Origin: Eudoraea sp.
GTDB lineage: Bacteria; Bacteroidota; Bacteroidia; Flavobacteriales; Flavobacteriaceae
Reading direction: 5' to 3'
Length of the DNA stretch: 6,230 nt
Assembly (NCBI GenBank): GCA_013041785.1
Contig: JABDRK010000012.1
Coordinates: 1 to 6,230 of the forward strand
Shown here: positions 1 to 6,230 of the stretch, one piece after another
Layout of the letters: each line of letters begins with the position of its first letter
How positions within the stretch are numbered: position 1 is the stretch's first letter
Notes under the pieces: model-generated
Databases searched by the model: none
What the model was told of the DNA's origin: nothing
The model's input: the letters and a program-made list of their open reading frames with translations, nothing else
Made by a program: the position numbers and the translations under genes

Positions 1-1976
1 GTTTCCGCAACAGACAGGGCATCAAAACTTACTCCTGTTTTACCCTTAAAGGATTCGCGACTCCGGTTGTATCCCATAGCGCGCGGGGGAAAAAGAGGCA
101 GTTTCTCCCGGGGAATAGCTATTTCACCAGCATCCAGGGTTTTTAGCAGACTGCTTAGTGCTTTTGACTGCCTACCCTTGTCCACCGTTTTCCAAATCCC
201 CTGTCGGTCACCTCGTACAGCATAATTGTAATCCAGGCCCCCTACGACTTTAGCAGTTGCTTCAGTTTGATAACGGTGAAAGAAATACAGCGGAACAAAA
301 ACATCCTCGAGCACGGTATAGGGCTGATAAGACCGGATATTTTCCGCTGAAAAGTTAGTGATAGCCAATTTCCTGATGTCGAGTACTTCTTCCAATTCCT
401 CAGCCGCAGAACTGCCATTATCCCAAAGGTGTCCCAGAACATGGGCGCTTCCGGCAGGCCGGGCGTCCTGATCTGAGATATAACGAAGTCCCGCCTGCCT
501 AGCGTCGTCCAAAATCTTATTCAATGCTTCCTGCTCATCCGTACCTTCAGGGAAATGGGAATAGGAATAGGCAACGGTAACTTTGTCCCAAACTCCAATG
601 CCGGTATCGTATGCTTTTGAAAAATCGAGGGTGCCTTGCTTTAGATTAATATCCGGATGTGGATAATCCATTACCGAGGCACGGTCTTTGGTGCTGGCAG
701 CAAAATTATGGGCAAAACCCAGGGTGTGGCCAATCTCATGCGCCGATAATTGACGAATTCGTGCCAAAGCCATATCCAGCATGGGTTGGTTATTATCATC
801 GCGTTCCCCAAAAGGTTGGTTCATCAGGGCCTGAGCGATCATAAAATCCTGCCGGATCCTGAGACTACCCAGACTTACATGGCCTTTGATTATTTCACCG
901 GTCCTGGGGTCTGTAATACTGCTGCCATAGCTCCAACCCCGGGTTGATCGGTGCACCCATTGGATAACATTATACCGCACATCCAGGGGATCTGCATCAT
1001 CCGGCAGCATTTTTAGTTGAAATGCGTTTTTGAACCCTATAGCTTCAAATGCCTGATTCCACCATTTTCCGCCTTCCAGCAAGGCAGAACGGACAGGCTC
1101 GGGCGTCCCGTTATCCAGGTAGTAAACAATAGGTTCAACGGCTTCACTTACCGCTGCGCCGGGGTCCTTTTTCTCCAGGCGGTGCCTGGTGATATAGCGT
1201 TTCACAATGGGTTCTTCTACCGGGGTGGCATAATCATAATAACTAAAAGGATAGGACCCGCTTCTGGGATCAAAAGCCCGTTCGTTATAATCCGCATCCG
1301 GCAATGCAATAAAGGAGTGGTGCTGTGCCACCGTCACCAAAGCAGGATTTGGGGTAACTGATCGGATATACGCCCCCTGAGGTTCTCCCTTGAATGTTAG
1401 TGTGAAATCAAATTCCAGATTTTCGGGAAATGCCCGGGTACGTTCCATAGCCAATGCACTCCGGGACTTGTCCAGGGTATAATTTCCCTGTTTAGCCCTT
1501 TTTAATCGCGCAGCTACCCCATGTGCATCGCGCATTAAAAAATCGGTGATATCTATGATATACCTGCCGTTGGTTTCCTCTTCTATTTTAAAGCCAAAAA
1601 GTACAGATTTTGCGAAGGCCTGTTCCACTGACTTGCGTTCCAGGGTGTTTTCGGTGAGGGCCCGGTAACGCAGGTTGGGTTGAACGAGTAATAGCTTATT
1701 TCCCGCTTTTTTAAAATATACAACCTGCTCATTTCCAAGTTGTCCCCTGTCTAAACCTATATCATTGCTTCCAATACCGCTGCTTAGCGAATAAACGTAT
1801 AAAAACTCCTTTTCGAGCTCAGGCACTTCCAAAAATATCCGGTCTTTGGAGTCGTCGTGATAATAATCAAAAAATCCCTGGAATTTCTGATAGTCCTGGC
1901 TCTTTTTAGAGAATTGGGCATTTAGTGAGAGGCATTGAAAAAAGAGGAAAAAAATGCTGGGAAAAATGTATTTCAT
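1..1976 (-). CDS. Secreted zinc-dependent metalloprotease (DUF5117/DUF4953 type), 3' end outside window
   Basis: The reading frame is open from an ATG at 1976-1974 to the left edge, giving 658 codons; full-length relatives are usually around 800 residues or more, so the C-terminus is missing. The first ~21 residues form a signal peptide (MKY, a Phe/Leu-rich core, then LNAQ), so the protein is exported. The N-terminal half (about residues 25-270) resembles the DUF5118/DUF5117 region of Bacteroidota metalloproteases. The catalytic part follows: HEIGHTLGFAH at residues 413-423 matches HExxHxxGxxH, with His413, His417 and His423 as zinc ligands and Glu414 as catalytic base. VMDYP at 435-439, 13 residues after the third His, is the expected Met-turn (Met436). 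This metzincin arrangement is typical of the DUF4953 (PF16313) family. The substrate is unknown; extracytoplasmic protein or peptide degradation is inferred. It is transcribed divergently from prfB. All key catalytic residues are present and no frameshift was seen. Confidence 0.93.
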   Translation of the reverse strand, partial: MKYIFPSIFFLFFQCLSLNAQFSKKSQDYQKFQGFFDYYHDDSKDRIFLEVPELEKEFLYVYSLSSGIGSNDIGLDRGQLGNEQVVYFKKAGNKLLLVQPNLRYRALTENTLERKSVEQAFAKSVLFGFKIEEETNGRYIIDITDFLMRDAHGVAARLKRAKQGNYTLDKSRSALAMERTRAFPENLEFDFTLTFKGEPQGAYIRSVTPNPALVTVAQHHSFIALPDADYNERAFDPRSGSYPFSYYDYATPVEEPIVKRYITRHRLEKKDPGAAVSEAVEPIVYYLDNGTPEPVRSALLEGGKWWNQAFEAIGFKNAFQLKMLPDDADPLDVRYNVIQWVHRSTRGWSYGSSITDPRTGEIIKGHVSLGSLRIRQDFMIAQALMNQPFGERDDNNQPMLDMALARIRQLSAHEIGHTLGFAHNFAASTKDRASVMDYPHPDINLKQGTLDFSKAYDTGIGVWDKVTVAYSYSHFPEGTDEQEALNKILDDARQAGLRYISDQDARPAGSAHVLGHLWDNGSSAAEELEEVLDIRKLAITNFSAENIRSYQPYTVLEDVFVPLYFFHRYQTEATAKVVGGLDYNYAVRGDRQGIWKTVDKGRQSKALSSLLKTLDAGEIAIPREKLPLFPPRAMGYNRSRESFKGKTGVSFDALSVAE

Positions 1977-1996
1977 AGTGTGCTGTCTTGAATTTT

Positions 1997-2023
1997 TAAA
2001 TTTATACAAATTTGATTGCCCAA
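1997..2023 (-). promoter_or_regulatory. Possible promoter of the metalloprotease gene
   Basis: Read on the minus strand, TTG (2023-2021) is followed after 16 bases by TAAATTTA (2004-1997). This resembles the Bacteroidota sigma-70 consensus TTG/TAnnTTTG but has one mismatch in the -7 element and a slightly short spacer. It lies about 20 bases upstream of the ATG at 1976. It is the best candidate in the region, but the region is so AT-rich that a chance match is quite possible. Confidence 0.25.
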
Positions 2024-2045
2024 CCATGTTTTAACTGTATTTTTG
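2016..2045 (+). promoter_or_regulatory. Bacteroidota-type promoter for prfB
   Basis: TTG at 2016-2018 is followed after 19 bases by TATTTTTG at 2038-2045, a full match to the Bacteroidota -7 element TAnnTTTG with its -33 TTG. Transcription would begin near 2050-2053, leaving a leader of only about ten bases before the prfB ATG at 2061. There is no Shine-Dalgarno sequence before that ATG; the upstream sequence is A-rich, as is usual for starts in this phylum. The transcription start is inferred. Confidence 0.55.
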
Positions 2046-2060
2046 AAAAAAGCGAAATGC

Positions 2061-3162
2061 ATGATTACTACAGATCAATATAAGGATCTTATTGAGCGCC
2101 TCGGTGCGCTAAGGAGGTATCTTTGACATCGATGCCAAACTCATAGAAATAGAAAACGAAGAAGAAAAGACCCTCGCCCCTGATTTTTGGGACGACCCGA
2201 GGAAGGCACAGGCGCAGATGCGCTTGCTTCAGAATAAGAAGAAATGGGTGGTTGATTACCGAAATTCGGAAACTCTGACCCATGATCTTGAAGTGCTTCT
2301 GGAATTCTACAGGGAAGAAGAGGTAACGGCTGAAGAGGTGGAAGAGCAATATACCAAAGCGCTTACATCCATTGAAAACCTGGAATTTCGCAACATGTTA
2401 TCAGAAGAAGGTGATGATATGGCCGCGGTATTGCAGATCACAGCAGGTGCCGGAGGTACAGAAAGCTGTGACTGGGCTGCCATGCTCATGCGTATGTACC
2501 TGATGTGGAGTGAGAAGAACAACTACAAGGTAAAGCAACTCAATCTTCAGGAAGGGGACGTGGCCGGTATCAAAACCGTAACCCTGCAAATAGAGGGCGA
2601 TTTTGCCTTTGGATGGCTGAAAAGTGAAAACGGTGTACACCGGCTGGTACGCATCTCCCCTTTTGACAGCAATGCCAAACGACACACTTCCTTTGCCTCT
2701 GTTTATGTGTATCCCCTGGTGGACGACAGTATTGAAATCGATGTTAATCCGGCAGATATTGAGATAACCACAGCGCGTTCAAGCGGCGCCGGAGGACAAA
2801 ATGTAAATAAGGTGGAAACCAAGGTACAACTGGTTCACAAACCAACAGGTATACAAATTTCCTGTTCGGATTCCCGTTCTCAGCACGACAATCGGGCGAC
2901 AGCGCTTAAAATGCTGAAATCTCAGCTGTACGAAATAGAGCTTCGCAAAAAGCAGGAGGCCAGGGATGCCATAGAATCCTCTAAAATGAAAATCGAATGG
3001 GGGTCGCAGATCCGAAATTATGTGATGCACCCCTACAAACTCGTCAAGGACGTCCGCTCCGGAAAGGAAACCGGAAATGTGGACGCCGTAATGGATGGGG
3101 ACATAGACGCCTTTCTGAAAGCCTATCTCATGATGATGGGGCAAAAGGAAAAAGAGGCCTGA
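2061..3162 (+). CDS. prfB: Peptide chain release factor 2 (RF2), expressed by programmed +1 frameshift
   Basis: RF2 recognises UAA and UGA stop codons in the ribosomal A site and triggers release of the finished protein. Translation starts at ATG 2061, runs 21 codons to CTT 2121-2123, meets an in-frame TGA (2124-2126), shifts forward one base and continues from GAC 2125 to TGA 3160-3162. The product is 366 residues, against 365 for E. coli RF2. The codon-recognition tripeptide Ser199-Pro200-Phe201 is the RF2-type SPF rather than the RF1 PxT. The catalytic GGQ loop is at Gly244-Gly245-Gln246 within [11 protein letters not shown]; this Gln is normally methylated by PrmC. The distance from SPF to GGQ (45 residues) equals that in E. 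coli. An annotation starting at ATG 2218 would lose 52 N-terminal residues of domain 1. Both the internal and the terminal stop are UGA, an RF2-specific codon. The ArsC-family gene follows after 34 bases. Confidence 0.97.
2110..2127 (+). promoter_or_regulatory. prfB programmed +1 frameshift site with internal Shine-Dalgarno element
   Basis: The site reads TAAGGAGGT, AT, then CTT TGA C. The slippery CTT codon (2121-2123) sits in the P site when the poorly terminating TGA-C (2124-2127) enters the A site. AGGAGG (2112-2117) lies three bases before CTT, as in the E. coli site AGGGGG-TAT-CTT-TGA-C. When RF2 is scarce, termination at UGA is slow and the ribosome slips to the +1 frame, making more RF2; when RF2 is plentiful the 21-codon product terminates. 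This is the well-established autoregulatory loop. The element can pair over eight or nine bases with a standard 16S rRNA 3' end, longer than the E. coli element. Confidence 0.95.
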
Positions 3163-3196
3163 ATAGAAAATAAATTGCCAAAAACACAGCTTAGAT

Positions 3197-3538
3197 ATGA
3201 TTAAGATCTATCACAACCCACGTTGCCGAAAATCAAGGGAAGGTCTGGCCTATTTGGAGGCCGCAGGGATGGACTTTGAAGTTGTCCGGTATCTGGACGA
3301 CCCCCTTACCACTGCACAAATCCAGGCATTGCTCAAGGCACTAGCCCTTCCACCCTTAGGTTTGGTGCGAAAAAACGAGGCTATCTGGAAAAGCGAATTT
3401 AAAGGAAAGGAGCTAAACGACGCTCAGATCGTAGAAGCGCTTTCCAAATATCCCAAGCTTATTGAAAGACCCATTGTACAGGTCGGAGATAAGGCAGTAA
3501 TAGGAAGGCCTGCAGACAAAATTGGCGAACTGCTCTAA
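3197..3538 (+). CDS. arsC: ArsC-family protein (arsenate reductase, glutaredoxin-dependent type)
   Basis: This 113-residue cytoplasmic protein has the thioredoxin-like fold of the ArsC/Spx/YffB superfamily. It opens with IYHNPRCRKSR, matching the plasmid R773 ArsC motif IYHNPxCxxSR; Cys10 is the predicted catalytic cysteine and the only cysteine in the protein. The three arginines that bind arsenate in R773 ArsC have counterparts: Arg58 in LVRKNE, Arg91 in ERPIV and Arg104 in GRPAD. The length is close to that of arsenate reductases (about 115-140). These residues favour true ArsC over Spx, which lacks this set. Known members reduce arsenate to arsenite with glutathione/glutaredoxin. No arsR, arsB or acr3 gene is adjacent, so arsenic resistance is not supported by context and another thiol-redox role is possible. 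It starts 34 bases after prfB with no clear promoter between, so co-transcription is likely. Confidence 0.85.
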   Translation: MIKIYHNPRCRKSREGLAYLEAAGMDFEVVRYLDDPLTTAQIQALLKALALPPLGLVRKNEAIWKSEFKGKELNDAQIVEALSKYPKLIERPIVQVGDKAVIGRPADKIGELL

Positions 3539-3543
3539 ACGAT

Positions 3544-3590
3544 TTCCTCACCTTTCTGAAGAGGGATGATATTGATTTTCCCTATTCTTT
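3544..3590 (+). terminator. Weak candidate terminator region after the arsC-like gene
   Basis: AGGGA (3562-3566) can pair with TCCCT (3579-3583) across a 12-base loop, followed by the T-rich stretch ATTCTTTTATT. The same left arm can instead pair upstream: TTCCTC (3544-3549) with GAGGGA (3561-3566), including one G-T pair. The position, just after the stop at 3538, suits a terminator, but the stems are only five or six pairs long, so this is tentative. Confidence 0.25.
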
Positions 3591-3597
3591 TATTCTG

Positions 3598-3629
3598 TTT
3601 AACTATACAGTTACTTTAACATACAATTA
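3598..3629 (+). repeat. Imperfect tandem repeat upstream of the secreted-protein/receptor operon
   Basis: TTTAACTATACAGTTA (3598-3613) is repeated as TTTAACATACAATTA (3615-3629), differing by one missing base and one substitution. A further TTAAC at 3627-3631 lies exactly 11 bases after the TTAAC at 3616-3620, and the reverse complement GTTAA occurs at 3640-3644. Direct repeats of 5-6 bases with an 11-base period are typical of OmpR/PhoB-type response-regulator sites. The repeats end about 50 bases before the ATG at 3684, a plausible place for an activator or repressor. The repeat is seen directly; any regulator is inferred. Confidence 0.5.
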
Positions 3630-3683
3630 ACCCCCGAACGTTAAACCAAATACTACTTTTACGCTCTAAGAATTGAGTGTAAT

Positions 3684-4148
3684 ATGCGTGTAAACGGCCT
3701 TATCTTGTTTTTTTTATTTCTGGGTCTTGGCATTTCAGCAGAGCTGAACGCCCAGGTAGGTTACGGGAATGGTTACTATGGGAGGCAACGCAGTGGCATC
3801 CCCAGAACACCCGTAGAGAAAAAAGAACCCAAACCACAAACCGCTGAGGAAATCGTGGCTTTGGAAATGCCGAAAATCACGGAAACACTCAATCTTAATG
3901 AATTTGAACAAGCTGTGGTTAGCAGTATCCTGACCCGGTATGTGGAGCAACGCATCCAATTGCGTTTGTTGGAACTGAGCCCGGAAAAAATGAGGGAGGG
4001 TCTGGAAAAAATACAGAAAAACCAACAAGCTGAACTCAAGGCAGGTTTGCCGGAAGAAAAATTTATTGCTCTGGAGGAATACCAGAAAAACGGTTACAAA
4101 TTCAAAAAGAAGAAACGGAAGAAAAACAAGTCAAAAACCGAAAATTAA
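3684..4148 (+). CDS. Small secreted protein of unknown function with lysine-rich C-terminal tail
   Basis: I do not recognise a named family. The 154-residue product begins with a signal peptide (MRVNG, a hydrophobic core at residues 6-17, then ELNAQ ending at 24), so it is probably periplasmic or secreted; there is no lipobox cysteine. The mature start is rich in Gly and Tyr (about 26-34), followed by a Pro/Lys linker to residue 52. Residues 54-137 look helical and charged, with two segments, LNLNEFEQ (69-76) and LPEEKF (122-127), that faintly recall the LTxxQ repeats of Spy/CpxP-type periplasmic proteins; that is only a resemblance. The tail from residue 139 is extremely basic (KFKKKKRKKNK). 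The stop codon TAA directly abuts the ATG of the receptor gene, so the two are almost certainly co-transcribed and translationally coupled, suggesting a shared role at the outer membrane. Confidence 0.85.
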   Translation: MRVNGLILFFLFLGLGISAELNAQVGYGNGYYGRQRSGIPRTPVEKKEPKPQTAEEIVALEMPKITETLNLNEFEQAVVSSILTRYVEQRIQLRLLELSPEKMREGLEKIQKNQQAELKAGLPEEKFIALEEYQKNGYKFKKKKRKKNKSKTEN

Positions 4149-6230
4149 ATGAGGAATCTTCTCAGTCTGGCATTTGCCCTTCTGGTAACCGCAACCTTCG
4201 CCCAACGCCCCCAGGGGCAACGCCCACAACCCATCAACATCACCGGAACTGTAATTGACCAGGAAACCGGTCAACCCCTGGAGTACGCCACCCTTGTGCT
4301 GCAAAGTGTTCGCAGGCCAGACCAAATAACTGGAGGTATTACCGATAGTACAGGAAAGTTTGATGTGGAAACCATACCCGGGCAATACAATGTCCGTGTG
4401 GAGTACCTGGGATATAAGACCTACGAACTCAGCGAACAAGTATACCGAGCTTCCACAGATCTGGGACGAATTAACCTGACCATAGACGCAGAACAACTGG
4501 AAAGTGTTGAGGTGGTCGGAGAACGCACCACAGTGGAACTTCGGTTGGATAAAAAAGTGTATAACGTTGGATCGGACCTCACCGTTAGCGGGGGCTCAGT
4601 AACCGATGTCCTGGATAATGTACCCTCGGTATCGGTAGACGTTGAAGGCAATATCAGTCTCAGGGGAAATGAAAGCGTTCGTATCCTTATCAATGGGAAA
4701 CCATCTGCCCTTTCGGGCCTCAACCCGGAAACACTGCAACAACTACCTGCAGAGGCTATAGAAAAAGTGGAAGTGATTACCAATCCCTCTGCGCGCTATG
4801 ATGCGGAAGGTACTGCCGGCATACTGAATATTGTCCTGAGACAAAGCAAGACAGCAGGCCTGAATGGGTCATTGAATCTGTTCGCAGGACAGCCGGATAA
4901 TTTTGGTGGAGCACTGAGCCTGAACCTGAGAAGGGAGAAGTTCAACATCTTTACCAATACTACCTATCGGTACAGGGACGCGCCAGGAAATGCTTTGTTT
5001 GAGCAGGAAAATTTTAACCCGGATGGGACTACAGCCAGTTTCCAGGATGAGATCAGGAATTACGAGCGGGAAAGAAAAGGATTTAACACTAATATTGGCT
5101 TTGAGTATTTCTTTGATGACAGCAGTAGCCTCACCAACTCTTTTGTTTACAGGAAATCGAGCGGTAACAGCACTACGGATATCGACTTCTTTAATTTTGA
5201 TGCACTGCGCAACCCTACCATCCAAAGAAACCGCTTCACCAATGAGGATGAAGAAGGAGAAGACATACAGTATTCGGTCAATTTTGTAAAACGCTTTGAC
5301 AAGGACGGGCACGAACTGACCATGGATTACCAGTATTCCAGTGGTAGCGACTTTGAAGACTCGATAATTGAAGAGCTGATCCTTGGAGACAACATTGTAC
5401 TGCCCACGGAACAGACCATCAATGACGAATCACAGGAGCGACAGCTGCTTCAGATGGATTATATCCTGCCCTTTGGCGAGAATAATCAATCCCAGTTTGA
5501 AATGGGTTACCGGGGAACATTTAACAACTTCAATACCGACTTTGATTTTGGTGTACTCGAAAATAGCATACTGAATATTGATCCGAATTTCACAAACGAA
5601 CTTAACTATAAGGAATACGTGAATGCGGCATATGTCCAATTGGGTACGAAATACAAGAAATTCAACATCCTTGGAGGACTTCGCATGGAAGCCTCAGATA
5701 TCGGGATAGAACTGGTAAATACTAATGAGGTTGCCGATAAGGATTACGTGGATTGGTTCCCATCGCTCTTTCTGGGTTACGAATTTTCGGAAATGGAGCA
5801 ACTCACCATAAGTTACAGCCGGAGGTTGCGCCGACCCAGGTCCCGGTTTATAAATCCATTCCCATCGCGTTCCAGCAATACGAATTTATTCCAGGGTAAT
5901 CCTGACCTGGACCCCACCTATACCAATGCCTTTGATTTTGGTTATTTAAAAAGATGGGACAAATTAACTTTTAATACCTCGATATACTACAACCACTCCA
6001 CAGGTGTATTTCAGTTTATCCAACAGGAAACCGGGGATTTTGTAGAGATTGAGAATCCGGACGACCCTGCCAACCCGGTTCTGGTTCCGGTACAGCGGAG
6101 AACCCCAATTAATCTGGCTACCGACGACCGCTATGGTTTTGAATTCACTACCTCCTATGTGCCTAAAAGAAACTGGCGCCTTACCTGGAATTTAAACTTA
6201 TTCCAGCAACAGCTGCGCGGAGATTATACC
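4149..6230 (+). CDS. TonB-dependent-receptor-like outer membrane beta-barrel protein, 3' end outside window
   Basis: The frame is open for 694 codons to the right edge; family members are usually around 800 residues, so the last barrel strands are missing. A signal peptide covers residues 1-18 (MRNLL, hydrophobic core, TFA before Gln19). A CarboxypepD_reg-like beta-sandwich follows at about 30-113, beginning ITGTVIDQETGQPLEYATL. EQLESVEVVGE (115-125) links to a plug domain at about 145-232, with VLDNVPSVSVD, ISLRGNESVRILING and VEVITNPSARYDAEG. The rest is an aromatic-rich outer-membrane barrel of the OMP_b-brl_3 (PF14905) type, including the common GNPDLDPTYTN segment. Such proteins sit in the outer membrane and many import ligands with TonB/ExbBD energy; the ligand cannot be read here. 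No SusD-like gene is seen, and the architecture is not the standard SusC type. It starts immediately after the stop of the small secreted-protein gene. Confidence 0.93.
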   Translation, partial: MRNLLSLAFALLVTATFAQRPQGQRPQPINITGTVIDQETGQPLEYATLVLQSVRRPDQITGGITDSTGKFDVETIPGQYNVRVEYLGYKTYELSEQVYRASTDLGRINLTIDAEQLESVEVVGERTTVELRLDKKVYNVGSDLTVSGGSVTDVLDNVPSVSVDVEGNISLRGNESVRILINGKPSALSGLNPETLQQLPAEAIEKVEVITNPSARYDAEGTAGILNIVLRQSKTAGLNGSLNLFAGQPDNFGGALSLNLRREKFNIFTNTTYRYRDAPGNALFEQENFNPDGTTASFQDEIRNYERERKGFNTNIGFEYFFDDSSSLTNSFVYRKSSGNSTTDIDFFNFDALRNPTIQRNRFTNEDEEGEDIQYSVNFVKRFDKDGHELTMDYQYSSGSDFEDSIIEELILGDNIVLPTEQTINDESQERQLLQMDYILPFGENNQSQFEMGYRGTFNNFNTDFDFGVLENSILNIDPNFTNELNYKEYVNAAYVQLGTKYKKFNILGGLRMEASDIGIELVNTNEVADKDYVDWFPSLFLGYEFSEMEQLTISYSRRLRRPRSRFINPFPSRSSNTNLFQGNPDLDPTYTNAFDFGYLKRWDKLTFNTSIYYNHSTGVFQFIQQETGDFVEIENPDDPANPVLVPVQRRTPINLATDDRYGFEFTTSYVPKRNWRLTWNLNLFQQQLRGDYT

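Noticed and set aside
1017..1361. A 114-codon open frame on the plus strand
   Set aside because: It lies wholly opposite the metalloprotease reading frame, whose translation shows a coherent catalytic family; this frame gives no recognisable protein and is a shadow.
2057..2083. An eight-codon out-of-frame mini-ORF (ATG 2057 to TAA 2081-2083) overlapping the prfB start
   Set aside because: It could act as an upstream ORF, but such a short overlap arises easily by chance and prfB already has a well-understood control device.
2124..2126. The in-frame TGA as a disabling nonsense mutation in prfB
   Set aside because: It sits in the canonical CTT TGA C context with a Shine-Dalgarno element three bases upstream, and the +1 frame yields full-length RF2, so it is programmed frameshifting and not a pseudogene.
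2779..3144. A 121-codon open frame on the minus strand inside prfB
   Set aside because: It is antisense to the highly conserved GGQ-containing half of RF2 and has no plausible start context or family resemblance.
3654..3661. TACTTTTA as a -7 promoter element for the secreted-protein/receptor operon
   Set aside because: It matches TAnnTTTG at all but the last base, but no TTG lies at the expected distance upstream, so it is too weak to list as a promoter.
3635..3672. GAAC near 3636 as the -35 box of an extracytoplasmic-function sigma promoter
   Set aside because: No GTC-like -10 element follows at the usual 16-17 base spacing, and no sigma/anti-sigma gene pair is next to the receptor.
4869..5312. 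A 147-codon open frame on the minus strand inside the receptor gene
   Set aside because: It is antisense to a continuous beta-barrel coding frame and its translation shows no recognisable domain.

Overview
The window looks like chromosomal DNA from a member of the Bacteroidota, most likely the family Flavobacteriaceae. The evidence is a Bacteroidota-type promoter (TTG, 19 bases, TATTTTTG) before prfB, a secreted zinc metalloprotease of the DUF5117/DUF4953 type, a CarboxypepD_reg-like/plug/OMP_b-brl_3 outer-membrane receptor, and starts without Shine-Dalgarno sequences. I cannot name a genus from sequence alone.

Layout. Positions 1-1976 (minus strand) hold the first 658 codons of a secreted zinc metalloprotease whose C-terminus lies beyond the left edge. 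An 84-base AT-rich divergent intergenic region follows. On the plus strand, prfB (peptide chain release factor 2) runs 2061-3162 and contains the classical programmed +1 frameshift, so its true start lies well upstream of the longest uninterrupted reading frame. A small ArsC-family thioredoxin-fold protein follows after 34 bases (3197-3538) and may be co-transcribed. A 145-base intergenic region carries an imperfect tandem repeat and possible weak hairpins. It precedes a second transcription unit: a small secreted protein of unknown function with a lysine-rich tail (3684-4148), then, with no intervening base, a TonB-dependent-receptor-like outer-membrane beta-barrel protein (4149 to the right edge, 694 codons, open at the end).

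How the genes relate. prfB is a housekeeping translation gene that autoregulates through its internal UGA codon. The other products, apart from the ArsC-like protein, are exported and probably act in the periplasm or outer membrane. The small secreted protein and the receptor form a tightly coupled pair and may work together. No RNA gene, mobile element, CRISPR array or phage gene was seen. I found no convincing new system. The points most worth a second look are the strong Shine-Dalgarno element kept in the prfB frameshift site of a lineage that scarcely uses such elements for initiation, the repeats upstream of the receptor operon, and the uncharacterised small secreted protein.
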